DNA of 12,142 bases from Pseudomonadota bacterium (GTDB lineage: Bacteria; Pseudomonadota; Alphaproteobacteria; Paracaedibacterales; CAITNM01): NCBI GenBank assembly GCA_026400695.1, contig JAPLON010000015.1, positions 1-12,142 of the forward strand, in the 5' to 3' direction. Shown piece by piece: positions 1 to 7,046 of the stretch. How positions within the stretch are numbered: the first letter of the stretch is position 1; each line of letters begins with the position of its first letter. The notes below the pieces were generated by a model. That model saw only the letters and a list, made by a program, of their open reading frames with translations, was not told where the DNA came from and made no database searches. Made by a program: the position numbers and the translations under genes.

Positions 1-2
1 TG

Positions 3-134
3 CGTAAATGGGCGCTTGCAGTCCTGGTGAAGCTGAAAGAAAAGCCAGAACAGTCAATTAAATCGCTCATGCGCAAAAATGCTATGTCCTTCAAATACCT
101 CACCTCATCTGTCAAGAAAATTCTTCATGCGTAG
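3..134 (+). pseudogene. C-terminal tail of a probable transposase, cut by the window edge
   Basis: The frame is open from the first bases of the window to a TAG at 132-134 and encodes 43 residues. The peptide is basic, starts RKWALAVLVKLKEKPEQSIK and ends in a Lys-rich helix (SSVKKILHA). It has the look of the C-terminal end of an insertion-sequence transposase, but no catalytic residues are inside the window, so the IS family cannot be named. No clear terminal inverted repeat can be assigned in the 80 bp after the stop. It stands just before a damaged membrane-protein gene, which fits a region reshaped by transposition. The assignment rests on general resemblance only; it could be the tail of another basic protein. 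Whether the upstream part is intact cannot be seen. Confidence 0.4.
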
Positions 135-217
135 GCCCTGGATGATCCGTACTAACCTGTTGATGTTTTTTTGAAAAAAGTTGATAATCACGCCAACAGC
201 CATTACAGGTATTGCCA

Positions 218-560
218 ATGGGTAAGCTTTTAAAAACTAACGACACTCTAGCTATATTTTCAATTTTTTTTCTTGTGTTTTTATTTTCCATTATCAAAGG
301 TCCAGAGTTTTTGCCTGACAGCGGTTCATATGAAAGTAATTCCATAGTAAGAATGGGTATGTACCCCATGATTATTACTTTTTTTAAGTTTTTATTTAAA
401 TCTTACGCTTTTAAATGTTTAGTTGTTTTCCAGACTGTATTTGCATTAATTACGATATATTTATTAACACAATTTCTTCGAGAGCGGATTGTTAATGTGC
501 TTAATTATTATGTGTTTTGGCCTTGTGGCAGATTTATTAAAACAAATAATGGATAAATGA
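218..560 (+). pseudogene. Truncated polytopic membrane protein, probably of a polysaccharide or glycosyltransferase locus
   Basis: The reading frame from ATG 218 (an in-frame TTG lies at 212; AGG at 207-209 fits ATG 218 as Shine-Dalgarno) encodes about 112 residues to TAA 554-556. It has a first membrane segment (AIFSIFFLVFLFSII), a short polar loop with the stretch PDSGSYESNS and RMGMYP, and a further long hydrophobic stretch. Tyr/Pro-containing loops after the first helix are seen in GT-C-like and O-antigen-type membrane proteins. After about position 480 the character changes. The other frame, open from 468, reads SGLLMCLIIMCFGLVADLLK and then QIMDK, and ends at TGA 558-560, which overlaps the ugd start as ATGA. 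The simplest reading is an N-terminus and a C-terminal tail joined out of frame by an internal deletion of one large gene. The alternative, a genuine small two- or three-helix protein ending at 556, cannot be excluded. Confidence 0.5.
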
Positions 561-1915
561 TGAAAATAACAGTTGTTGGTGCGGGTTACGTAGGTTTAGT
601 TAGTGGGGCATGTTTTGCGGAATTTGGCTTTGATGTTACCTGTGTCGATAAGGATAGCTCTAAGGTAGATGCCCTTAATAAAGGTATAGTGCCGATTTAT
701 GAACCTGGCCTAGATTCTTTAATTCACCAAGGTGTTAAAGCAAAACGCTTAACATTCACAACCGATTTAAGCACTGCAGTTAAAACTTCTGATATTGTCA
801 TGATTGCAGTTGGAACGCCTACAAGACGAGGCGATGGCCATGCAGACTTAACTTACGTTTACCAAGCAGCAACAGAAATAGCGAACTCAATAGGTGATTC
901 GTATACGGTTGTAGTGACCAAATCAACAGTACCAGTTGGAGCATCACGTCAGGTTGCTGAAATTATCAAAAAAACTAGACCTGAATTAGTTGAAGGTGTT
1001 TCTTTTGACGTGGCTTCAAATCCAGAATTTTTGCGTGAAGGATCTGCCATCAGTGACTTTATGCGGCCTGATCGCGTAATTATAGGTACGAATAATGCTA
1101 AAGCTAGTGAAGTTTTACAAAAACTTTATAGGCCATTGTATTTAATTGAAACTCCTATTGTTTCAACAACTCTTGAAACTTCAGAGCTGATTAAGTATGC
1201 AGCAAATGGATTTTTGGCCTTGAAAATTTCTTTTATTAACCAAATGGCTGATTTGTGTGAAAAATCAGGAGGAGACGTTCAAGTGCTAGCCAAAGGAATT
1301 GGCCTTGATAAACGCATAGGTAAAAAATTTCTGCATGCTGGGCCTGGATACGGAGGTTCTTGTTTTCCAAAAGATACGCGCGCTTTAAATCAAATTGCTA
1401 AGACATATGGAGTTCAATGTTCTTTAGTTGATAATGTGATACGATACAACGAGGAACGAAAATTAGACATGGCCCAAAGGATAATTCAGGCCACAAGTAG
1501 TTGTGGAACAAATAAAAAAGTTGCAGTGTTAGGTTTAACTTTTAAACCAAATACTGATGATTTAAGGGAAGCCCCTAGTCTAACTATTATTCAAGAACTT
1601 TTAAAAAATGGCTTTGAGGTTTCTGCTTATGATCCACTTTATTACGATGGTTGTGAACGTTTAAATTACGCTATAGATTGTGAAAAATCTTTTGCAAAGG
1701 TGCGGTTTGCCAATTCTACCTATGACGCTGTAACAGATGCTGGTTGCGTTGTAATACTAACAGAATGGAATGAATTTAGAGCTTTAGATATGGGTAAAAT
1801 CATTAAGTTAATGGACTCATCCAAAAAGCCTTTGTTTATGGATTTTAGAAATATATACAACCCAAAGGACATGACTAATTTTAATTACTTTGGACTTGGA
1901 ATAGGTGTTACCTAA
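560..1915 (+). CDS. ugd: UDP-glucose 6-dehydrogenase
   Basis: This cytoplasmic enzyme oxidises UDP-glucose to UDP-glucuronate with two NAD+, supplying uronic acid precursors for capsule, LPS or exopolysaccharide. The protein has 451 residues, the normal length. The N-terminal Rossmann fold shows GAGYVGL at residues 7-13 with Asp30 at the end of the second strand for the NAD ribose. VTKSTVPVG and NPEFLREG (from residue 154) follow. The catalytic cysteine is Cys268 in GPGYGGSCFPKD, and the C-terminal UDP-binding domain contains VLGLTFKPNTDDLREAPS. All key motifs are intact. Two ATGs stand in tandem at 557 and 560; GGA at 551-553 gives a better spacing to 560, and the residue order MKITVVGAGYVG is typical of the family. 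The upstream remnant ends at TGA 558-560, so the two were probably translationally coupled. No other sugar-nucleotide gene is in the window. Confidence 0.96.
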   Translation: MKITVVGAGYVGLVSGACFAEFGFDVTCVDKDSSKVDALNKGIVPIYEPGLDSLIHQGVKAKRLTFTTDLSTAVKTSDIVMIAVGTPTRRGDGHADLTYVYQAATEIANSIGDSYTVVVTKSTVPVGASRQVAEIIKKTRPELVEGVSFDVASNPEFLREGSAISDFMRPDRVIIGTNNAKASEVLQKLYRPLYLIETPIVSTTLETSELIKYAANGFLALKISFINQMADLCEKSGGDVQVLAKGIGLDKRIGKKFLHAGPGYGGSCFPKDTRALNQIAKTYGVQCSLVDNVIRYNEERKLDMAQRIIQATSSCGTNKKVAVLGLTFKPNTDDLREAPSLTIIQELLKNGFEVSAYDPLYYDGCERLNYAIDCEKSFAKVRFANSTYDAVTDAGCVVILTEWNEFRALDMGKIIKLMDSSKKPLFMDFRNIYNPKDMTNFNYFGLGIGVT

Positions 1916-1935
1916 TAATCAAAAACCTAACTATG

Positions 1936-1951
1936 CTTACTAGCTAGTAAG
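1936..1951. terminator. Perfect 16-bp palindrome between convergent genes, weak terminator candidate
   Basis: CTTACTAG is followed directly by its reverse complement CTAGTAAG, with no spacer. It lies 20 bp after the ugd stop and covers the stop codon of the opposing racemase-like gene. The position between two converging genes suits a bidirectional terminator, but there is no loop and no U run on either side. It could equally be a protein-binding palindrome or chance. Confidence 0.25.
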
Positions 1952-3074
1952 GCTTACACAATTCGTTTATATCATAAGCAATTTTCATTGCAAACAGTTC
2001 GGCAGTGTCTATAAAAACGGGGGATTCATCCCCAAGCTCTAACAATTTGTTTTCTGCATTCCATTTGCTTTTAAGAGCTAGGGGAATTTCAGTGCAACCG
2101 CAAAGGACTGCGTTAACCTCTTTTCCAGAAGTGCGAATTTGTGTAATTTTGCCAATAACAAGATCACTAATTTTTTTGCCAGCATCATCAGTATTCCCTG
2201 CTTTTACGTTACTAATACAGTCTTGAATCACTGCAGCTTCTTCTTGAGATTGAGTGTAAAAATCGTCTGTAGATATACCATTTTTCAGTAAGTAATGCTG
2301 ATATAGCTGACTTCTATAAGACCTTAATGCTTCTAAAATAAGTACTTTAGACTTGGCATTCTTTTTAAAAGTTTCTTGAATCACAAATTCTACCAAGTCA
2401 GTAGCCTGTGAGGTGGTAGATAAAGAGCGCGATCTTAACCAGGTACATCCAATTGCCCTCTCAAACCACTTTAGGTGTAAATGTGCTTTGTTGCCTAGCA
2501 TATAATATCTATCATGACCCTGTGTTGTAAAATCAATCACTTTATAGAAATAAGAAAGCCCCTGAAAAACAGCAAAAAAAACTCTGGGCGGTGGAGCTGA
2601 GAGTAGATGTATAGCAAAGCGATTCCAATCTACTTTATTTTCAATAGATGGCATAATTCTGGTTAAAATATCACAGTCAGATAATGGTCCCATGCCACCA
2701 AGAAGCCCTATAGATTTGGTTGGAGTAGCATTTGCAAGTGTGAGTGTGAGATCAATTGTTGGCCTGTAAGACTCATCAGGAATTATTTCCGCGATTTTTT
2801 TTTGAAGAGCTACATAATGTGAAAACTGGATTGGCGGTAGTCTTAAGGTTATTAATTTTTTGGAGCAATCAGCGCCACTTTTTAGAGGGAGTGCATTTGT
2901 ATGATGATTAACAAAATCGCTGATTGAAGATTCTAAAAATGTTGAAGTGTTTGAGTTGCTTGTGCCGAGATCATCGAACTCTTGGAAATCTGAGGAATTT
3001 ATAGGAAACAATACACTTACAAAAAGAATTACAGAAAGACGCAAAATTTTATTAACATCTAATATATTTGTCAT
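1944..3074 (-). CDS. Exported aspartate/glutamate racemase-like protein lacking the first catalytic cysteine
   Basis: The protein has 376 residues. Residues 1-28 form a signal peptide or N-terminal anchor with hydrophobic core LRLSVILFVSVLF. The racemase-like region starts near residue 121 with SIGLLGGMGPL, as in aspartate racemase/YgeA-type enzymes. The second-cysteine motif is present: CGCTEIPL, Cys327. Where the family has a P-C-N-T-A-H-like motif this protein reads LGNKAH, so Gly194 replaces the first cysteine (codon GGC at 2493-2495, one base from TGC). PLP-independent racemases use two opposed acid/base residues; some family members have Thr in place of the first Cys, but Gly cannot serve. 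Activity may be lost or changed to binding. A typical family member has about 230-250 residues; the extra length is the leader and a roughly 90-residue N-terminal region without recognised domain. A ribosome-binding GAGG lies 5 nt before the ATG. It converges on ugd. Confidence 0.8.
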   Translation of the reverse strand: MTNILDVNKILRLSVILFVSVLFPINSSDFQEFDDLGTSNSNTSTFLESSISDFVNHHTNALPLKSGADCSKKLITLRLPPIQFSHYVALQKKIAEIIPDESYRPTIDLTLTLANATPTKSIGLLGGMGPLSDCDILTRIMPSIENKVDWNRFAIHLLSAPPPRVFFAVFQGLSYFYKVIDFTTQGHDRYYMLGNKAHLHLKWFERAIGCTWLRSRSLSTTSQATDLVEFVIQETFKKNAKSKVLILEALRSYRSQLYQHYLLKNGISTDDFYTQSQEEAAVIQDCISNVKAGNTDDAGKKISDLVIGKITQIRTSGKEVNAVLCGCTEIPLALKSKWNAENKLLELGDESPVFIDTAELFAMKIAYDINELCKPY

Positions 3075-3318
3075 TTTAACCTCACTGATTTGGTGACGTA
3101 TTTTTTGATGAAAATTAAAATAGAAGGTAGTGTGGATTTACAATAATCATTATTAATAGCCATGGCGCTAAGTATAATACAGAGATTGCTACTAATAGTA
3201 TAGGGTTAAATAGTTAATGATACGTTAATTAGCAATAAAAATATTGCGAATGCTTTCAAACTTTATCAAAAGAGGTATATAGCTACGTTAATTTATTATG
3301 GAGGTGACGGTTTAAGTC

Positions 3319-4248
3319 TTAACTATGCTCTAGCTTATCTGGATCAGCGCCAAATTCTTGCATAGTTGCTCGCATATGTTCAGAAAGAGGGGCTGTGATC
3401 ACCATTTTACCGCTATCTGGCAGCGGGAAAGATATTTGGTACGCATGGAGGTGCAAGCTTAGTCCTTTTTCGCTAGCGCCATATTTATAGTCCCCTACAA
3501 TTGGCCAGCCAGATGCACTAAGGTGAACACGAATTTGATGGGTGCGTCCACTTTGTGGCCAGCAATCAACCACAGCAAAGCTATTTCCAAGTTTTTTACG
3601 TAACATGTATTGAGTTTCAGCCGGTCTGGCGTGGGGGCCGTTAACCACCATCTTTTCCTTGTTGCCAACCATTTCCTTACCTATTGGTAAATTGATTGTT
3701 CCTTGGGCTGGGCGAACGCTACCTTCAACGATAGCGCGGTAGGTTTTTTGCACCCCATGGTTTGCAAATAAATCAGTTAAATATTGTGCCATAGGTATGG
3801 TCTTTGCCATAACTAGAACGCCGCTAGTATCTTTATCAATACGGTGCACAAGGCGCGCTTCATGGTTGTAGGCTTTCATGATGGCATCTATATGGCGTCT
3901 GGTGCCTGTGCCACCTTGAACAGCAATTCCTTGGGGTTTATTAAGGGCAATGAGTTGGTCATCTTCCCAGATGATAATTGATTCAATCCATTTTAAATCT
4001 TTGTCTGTGACATCAATTTCACGTTTTGGTGGGGCTGATGCATGGGTGGTATAAAGCGCTAAATCAACCAAAATGCTGACCTGTTCCTCAGAATCTACCC
4101 GGGTACTGCTTTTGGCTGGCTTGCCATCTACTAATATTTTTTTTGAGCGCAGCAGCTTTTCTAACGCTCCTTGAGTTAATCCTGGGTAAAGCCTGCGCAA
4201 GAAACGGTCAAGGCGAGTTAAATTATTTGGGATAACGTAATCAGACAT
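3319..4248 (-). CDS. rluC: RluA-family 23S rRNA pseudouridine synthase, RluC-like
   Basis: The protein isomerises uridines to pseudouridine in 23S rRNA; RluC itself modifies positions 955, 2504 and 2580 (E. coli numbering). It has 309 residues. An S4 RNA-binding domain occupies about residues 11-60 (TRLDRFLRRLYPGLTQGALE, then RSKKILVDGK). The RluA-type catalytic domain follows, with HRIDKDTSG at 135-143 containing catalytic Asp138, and GRTHQIRVHL at 234-243. ALNKPQGIAVQGG near 101-113 is the usual start of the catalytic domain. The S4 plus catalytic layout fits RluC and RluD; the basic LRSKKILVDGK stretch and overall spacing favour RluC, so the exact target is inference. The ATG at 4248 matches the usual N-terminus; its Shine-Dalgarno is weak (GAAAG). 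It lies 73 bp after umuC on the same strand and may share its transcript. No hairpin terminator is clear after the stop. Confidence 0.9.
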   Translation of the reverse strand: MSDYVIPNNLTRLDRFLRRLYPGLTQGALEKLLRSKKILVDGKPAKSSTRVDSEEQVSILVDLALYTTHASAPPKREIDVTDKDLKWIESIIIWEDDQLIALNKPQGIAVQGGTGTRRHIDAIMKAYNHEARLVHRIDKDTSGVLVMAKTIPMAQYLTDLFANHGVQKTYRAIVEGSVRPAQGTINLPIGKEMVGNKEKMVVNGPHARPAETQYMLRKKLGNSFAVVDCWPQSGRTHQIRVHLSASGWPIVGDYKYGASEKGLSLHLHAYQISFPLPDSGKMVITAPLSEHMRATMQEFGADPDKLEHS

Positions 4249-4321
4249 TTTTTACTTTCGATTTTTTTATGTATTTAGATTCTGAAACAAGTTCAGGATA
4301 ACGTGTAATACATTAGTACCA

Positions 4322-5569
4322 TCATTTTGCTTTTACTTGAACAATATTTTGCCAATTAGTAGTGTAGGCCGGGGTTTTGTGGTCTCGTTTATTCATCCAA
4401 TCAATGCTTTCACCGCATGATAGTGGACGCACAGTGCCAAGGCCAAATCGTTTGTTTAAATCATCCATTACCTTATCTATATCTTTTTTATCGTTAGCTT
4501 TAGGGGTAAATATAGATTTTTGTTGTGGTAATGTTGCGTCATGCAAATCAAGCGCCATGATTCCAATTTTACTGTAGCTAATTTTTGGGTCAAAAAAATC
4601 TTCCACAGCAGATTGCGCGTGCTGAATAATTGTAGCTGTGTCGTTAGTAGGTTCATCTAAAATGATCGTGCGTTGGTGTAAGACTGTATTGGCGGATTCA
4701 AATTTAGTATTACGGCCATAAACCCAAAGAGTTTGGGTTTTTTGTGAATTTTCTCGCAGCTTATAAGCCAAACGAAAACCATAACGCGCAACGGCTTGCT
4801 TTAAAATAGCCATGTCTTTAACTGGGGTGGCAAAACTACGGGTAATTTGGATTGATTTTTTTGGATCTTGGATTAGGGTTAACGGAATGCAGGACTGGCC
4901 ATTAAGTTCATAGACTATACGTTCCACTATAATGCCGTATTCTTTGCGAATATCTTTAGCATTAGCTGTCATTAAATCATAGGCTGTATAGATAGCTTGT
5001 TGGCGTAAACTCTTGCTTAGCTTGGCGCCAATTCCCCAAATTTTGTTAACTGTAATGGCTTTTAAAGCGTCGTGGTATTTTATGGTGTTATCAAGGTAAC
5101 AGACAAAGCCTGAAGCTTTAGATTGTAAATTTGCCAACTTTGCTAATGTTTTAGTGGCGCCAAAACCAATAGAGGTTGGAATACCTACACACTGCATTAA
5201 ATGTTTTTGTAAACGGTCTCCTTCTGTTTGCCAACTAACAGAATCATCGTATTCCAAAAAGGCCTCATCAACTGAATATACCTCAACTTTTTCGCATTGC
5301 TGTTGTAGTATGCTCATAATACGTGAGCTTATATCACCATATAGCTCAAAGTTGCATGACAACACTTCCACGTTATATGCCTTAACCAGGTGCCTAATTT
5401 CAAATAGTGGGGCACCCATAGGAATTCCTAATAACTTAGCTTCGTTAGAGCGAGAAATAGCGCAGCCATCGTTGCTGGAAAGCACGATAACCGGCTTGTT
5501 TTCAAGCTCTGGGCGAAACACTCGCTCACAGGAAACGAAAAAATTATTACAATCAATTAAAGCAAACAT
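4322..5569 (-). CDS. umuC: UmuC, catalytic subunit of the Y-family DNA polymerase V
   Basis: UmuC, together with cleaved UmuD, copies damaged DNA in an error-prone way. The 415-residue protein is the usual length. The N-terminus MFALIDCNNFFVSCE carries catalytic Asp6; the Y-family steric-gate position (Tyr11 in E. coli UmuC) is Phe11. KPVIVLSSNDGCAISRS follows, then YSVDEAFLEY with catalytic Asp101 and Glu102, and SIGFGATKTLAKLAN. A helix-hairpin-helix stretch is near 176-210 (IWGIGAKLSKSL). The little-finger region spans about 240-345. QKSIF at 350-354 is a plausible beta-clamp-binding motif at the position where E. coli UmuC has one. The C-terminus PAYTTNWQNI is typical of the DUF4113 tail. 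No umuD is beside it, so this is an orphan umuC here. No E. coli-type (CTGT-N8-ACAG) or alphaproteobacterial (GTTC-N7-GTTC) SOS box is visible upstream. A strong Shine-Dalgarno GGAGAG sits 4 nt before the ATG, inside a hairpin. Confidence 0.94.
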   Translation of the reverse strand: MFALIDCNNFFVSCERVFRPELENKPVIVLSSNDGCAISRSNEAKLLGIPMGAPLFEIRHLVKAYNVEVLSCNFELYGDISSRIMSILQQQCEKVEVYSVDEAFLEYDDSVSWQTEGDRLQKHLMQCVGIPTSIGFGATKTLAKLANLQSKASGFVCYLDNTIKYHDALKAITVNKIWGIGAKLSKSLRQQAIYTAYDLMTANAKDIRKEYGIIVERIVYELNGQSCIPLTLIQDPKKSIQITRSFATPVKDMAILKQAVARYGFRLAYKLRENSQKTQTLWVYGRNTKFESANTVLHQRTIILDEPTNDTATIIQHAQSAVEDFFDPKISYSKIGIMALDLHDATLPQQKSIFTPKANDKKDIDKVMDDLNKRFGLGTVRPLSCGESIDWMNKRDHKTPAYTTNWQNIVQVKAK

Positions 5570-5573
5570 GAGA

Positions 5574-5612
5574 CTCTCCAGATGGTCTTATCAAGAATAT
5601 AAAACCATCCGG
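5574..5612 (-). promoter_or_regulatory. umuC leader hairpin overlapping the Shine-Dalgarno sequence
   Basis: On the minus strand, CCGGATGGTTTTAT (5612-5599) can pair with ATAAGACCATCTGG (5591-5578) across a 7-nt loop. All 14 positions pair in RNA if two G-U wobbles are allowed. Both wobbles become mismatches in the plus-strand transcript, which points to a structure in the umuC mRNA. The last GG of the 3' arm are the first two bases of the Shine-Dalgarno GGAGAG (5579-5574). The stem could therefore limit ribosome access. The stem is AU-rich at the loop end and has no U run after it, so a terminator for the upstream gene is less likely. A DNA operator is an alternative. Confidence 0.5.
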
Positions 5613-5649
5613 GTTTAGCGTCTATGAAAAAGGTTAAAGGGGTCGTGGA

Positions 5650-6117
5650 TTAATTAGGACAGCGGCATAGTGGTAGTGGCATCCCAAGCATTCCCCCAAC
5701 ACGTGCATTACAATAATCAAACGCTGCTTTTCCTATTCCATTACCTACATACCTTCCAGCTATTTTATCTAAGGCCCAGGCAACAGCACATGATCCTGCA
5801 GTTATTTTTGGGGCTACATACAAACCTATTGCCAATGGCATCAGCGTAATTCTTTCTTTGTAGTTTGCCCCAGCGACGTATTCAATGGTACCTGGAAGCA
5901 AGGCATATGCTGTAGCAATTGCCATGTTTGTTACTAAATTTGCATTTGAACCTTCTGGAGCATAGTACGTTTGTATGGCTTGATCCAAAATAATACAAGC
6001 AACCACAGTTACAGCTTTTTTAAATCTATTGCTCTCATTTATTAAATTGCTATCAGTAGCATTCAGCCATGCATAACTTAACATCACATAAGCTATAATT
6101 TTTCTAGAAAATTGCAT
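5650..6117 (-). CDS. Small hydrophobic exported or membrane protein, unrecognised
   Basis: This 155-residue protein is not recognised. Residues 1-21 look like a signal peptide (basic RKIIAYVMLSYAWLNA, possible cleavage after Ala at an LNA site) or an uncleaved first helix. Hydrophobic segments lie near 34-48 (KAVTVVACIILDQAI), 63-80 (NMAIATAYALLPG) and 91-108 (LMPLAIGLYVAPKI). Four cysteines fall in the last half, two in the C-terminal PLCRCPN. Gly/Ala-rich helices would suit a small membrane protein, perhaps with three or four spans. The ATG at 6117 is preceded by a weak CGGA. The next gene downstream on the strand is umuC, 80 bp away with its own leader hairpin. The next gene upstream on the strand ends at 6256. 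Codon and base use look like the neighbours. It is a plausible gene, but only length, signal and open frame support it. Confidence 0.6.
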   Translation of the reverse strand: MQFSRKIIAYVMLSYAWLNATDSNLINESNRFKKAVTVVACIILDQAIQTYYAPEGSNANLVTNMAIATAYALLPGTIEYVAGANYKERITLMPLAIGLYVAPKITAGSCAVAWALDKIAGRYVGNGIGKAAFDYCNARVGGMLGMPLPLCRCPN

Positions 6118-6230
6118 TTATTCCGTTTAAATTTAAGTTTTTACTACAAAGCACTAACACACAAGGAAGATTTTGCCAATGTGGTTTTTTGATATATAAC
6201 GCGGTGTGCAAGTTTTAATTTAACTTCCAC

Positions 6231-6254
6231 AACAATAACCGAAACAATAACCGA
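6231..6254. repeat. Exact tandem duplication of a 12-bp unit
   Basis: AACAATAACCGA occurs twice in a row without mismatch, directly after the stop codon of the minus-strand gene ending at 6256. It is non-coding. It is probably a recent slippage product; no function is suggested by its position. Confidence 0.85.
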
Positions 6255-6255
6255 A

Positions 6256-7011
6256 TTACTTCTTGCTGTGTGTGTCGATTACCTTATCATCTGCTTTCTT
6301 TTTGTCTTCTGTTAAGATATGCTGCTCAGAGACTTGGCGCTGATAGATTTTTTCCATTTTTTCGTTGAGTCGAAGGATCTCTTTTTTTAAGTGTTCTCTG
6401 GCGGTCGAGGGAATGGCTGCATCAAACCATTTAAAACGTTCGGATAGGGTTACAAAATGGGGTATTTTACAGAAGGTTTCGTCTCCTTCCCGGAATAGGT
6501 TAATCTGTTTTATTATGGTCTCAATTTCCATTATCTTTTTAGGTAGGGCACGAATTCTATTAAGAGCGCCCTGATGCACGTCATCATGAATTTGGGCGCC
6601 GTTATCTAAAAATGAAGAGAGAATCTGCGAGAAAATATCAATATTTTCAAAAATAGCTTTAAAAACATGAATTTTGTAAGTGCTGTCGTTTGTATCGTGA
6701 AAGAGTGGAGCCGTATCATACCTTAAATTATTCGACATTTGGTCAAACTCTTGATCCAAAAAACCACTCACCATCCTGAAATAGGAAATACCTCTGCTGC
6801 CAGGAAGTAACGCATATCGCATATTTTCCTGTTTGAGAGTATCTAAGATCCCTTTAGAGTCAGTGGAATTGGTAGAAGCGTACCTCTCCTGAATTGCTTG
6901 CGATATTTCTTGCATAGAGATTAGAGTGTTTGCATCAGACGCATATACATTCCCAATATTCATTGCCACAGAAACCAAAAGCGGCAAGTATAGTTTTTTA
7001 AATTTAGACAT
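6256..7011 (-). CDS. Secreted helical protein of unknown function, sharing its leader with the neighbouring propeller protein
   Basis: The protein has 251 residues. Residues 1-24 (MSKFKKLYLPLLVSVAMNIG then NVYA) form a Sec signal peptide with cleavage expected after Ala24 (V-Y-A). The leader is almost identical to that of the gene immediately upstream on the strand. The mature part is not recognised: it is predicted mostly helical, polar, has a single cysteine (Cys181), and ends in a charged probable coiled coil (about 203-245: LKKEILRLNEKMEKIYQRQ, then EDKKKADDK). No transmembrane helix is visible after the leader, so a periplasmic or secreted location is likely. AAAAGGA 6 nt before the ATG is a good ribosome-binding site. 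It lies 35 bp after the propeller gene, so the two are likely co-transcribed. A role at the host interface is possible but is only inference. Confidence 0.72.
   Translation of the reverse strand: MSKFKKLYLPLLVSVAMNIGNVYASDANTLISMQEISQAIQERYASTNSTDSKGILDTLKQENMRYALLPGSRGISYFRMVSGFLDQEFDQMSNNLRYDTAPLFHDTNDSTYKIHVFKAIFENIDIFSQILSSFLDNGAQIHDDVHQGALNRIRALPKKIMEIETIIKQINLFREGDETFCKIPHFVTLSERFKWFDAAIPSTAREHLKKEILRLNEKMEKIYQRQVSEQHILTEDKKKADDKVIDTHSKK
6940..7011 (-). repeat. Signal-peptide-coding repeat, paired with 8319-8390
   Basis: The first 72 coding bases of this gene match the first 72 of the gene at 8390 at 62 positions (about 86 percent, counted by eye). Seven of the ten differences are silent. 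21 of 24 residues are identical (differences L12F, N18H, Y23H). Similarity stops sharply after the expected cleavage site. Confidence 0.9.
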
Positions 7012-7046
7012 TGTTGTTTTCCTTTTATAAAAAATTAAGTTTTTAA

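Noticed and set aside
3171..3203. Two TATACT hexamers on the minus strand upstream of the racemase-like gene, as -10 boxes
   Set aside because: Neither has a -35-like hexamer at 16-18 bp, and such hexamers are common by chance in AT-rich DNA.
3319..3332. Small dyad TTAAG-T-CTTAA at the rluC end as terminator
   Set aside because: The loop would be one base, the stem is AT-only and no U run follows on the minus strand.
5154..5618. Plus-strand open frame of 154 codons across the umuC start
   Set aside because: It lies opposite conserved UmuC catalytic motifs, has no family resemblance and crosses the umuC leader hairpin; it is a shadow.
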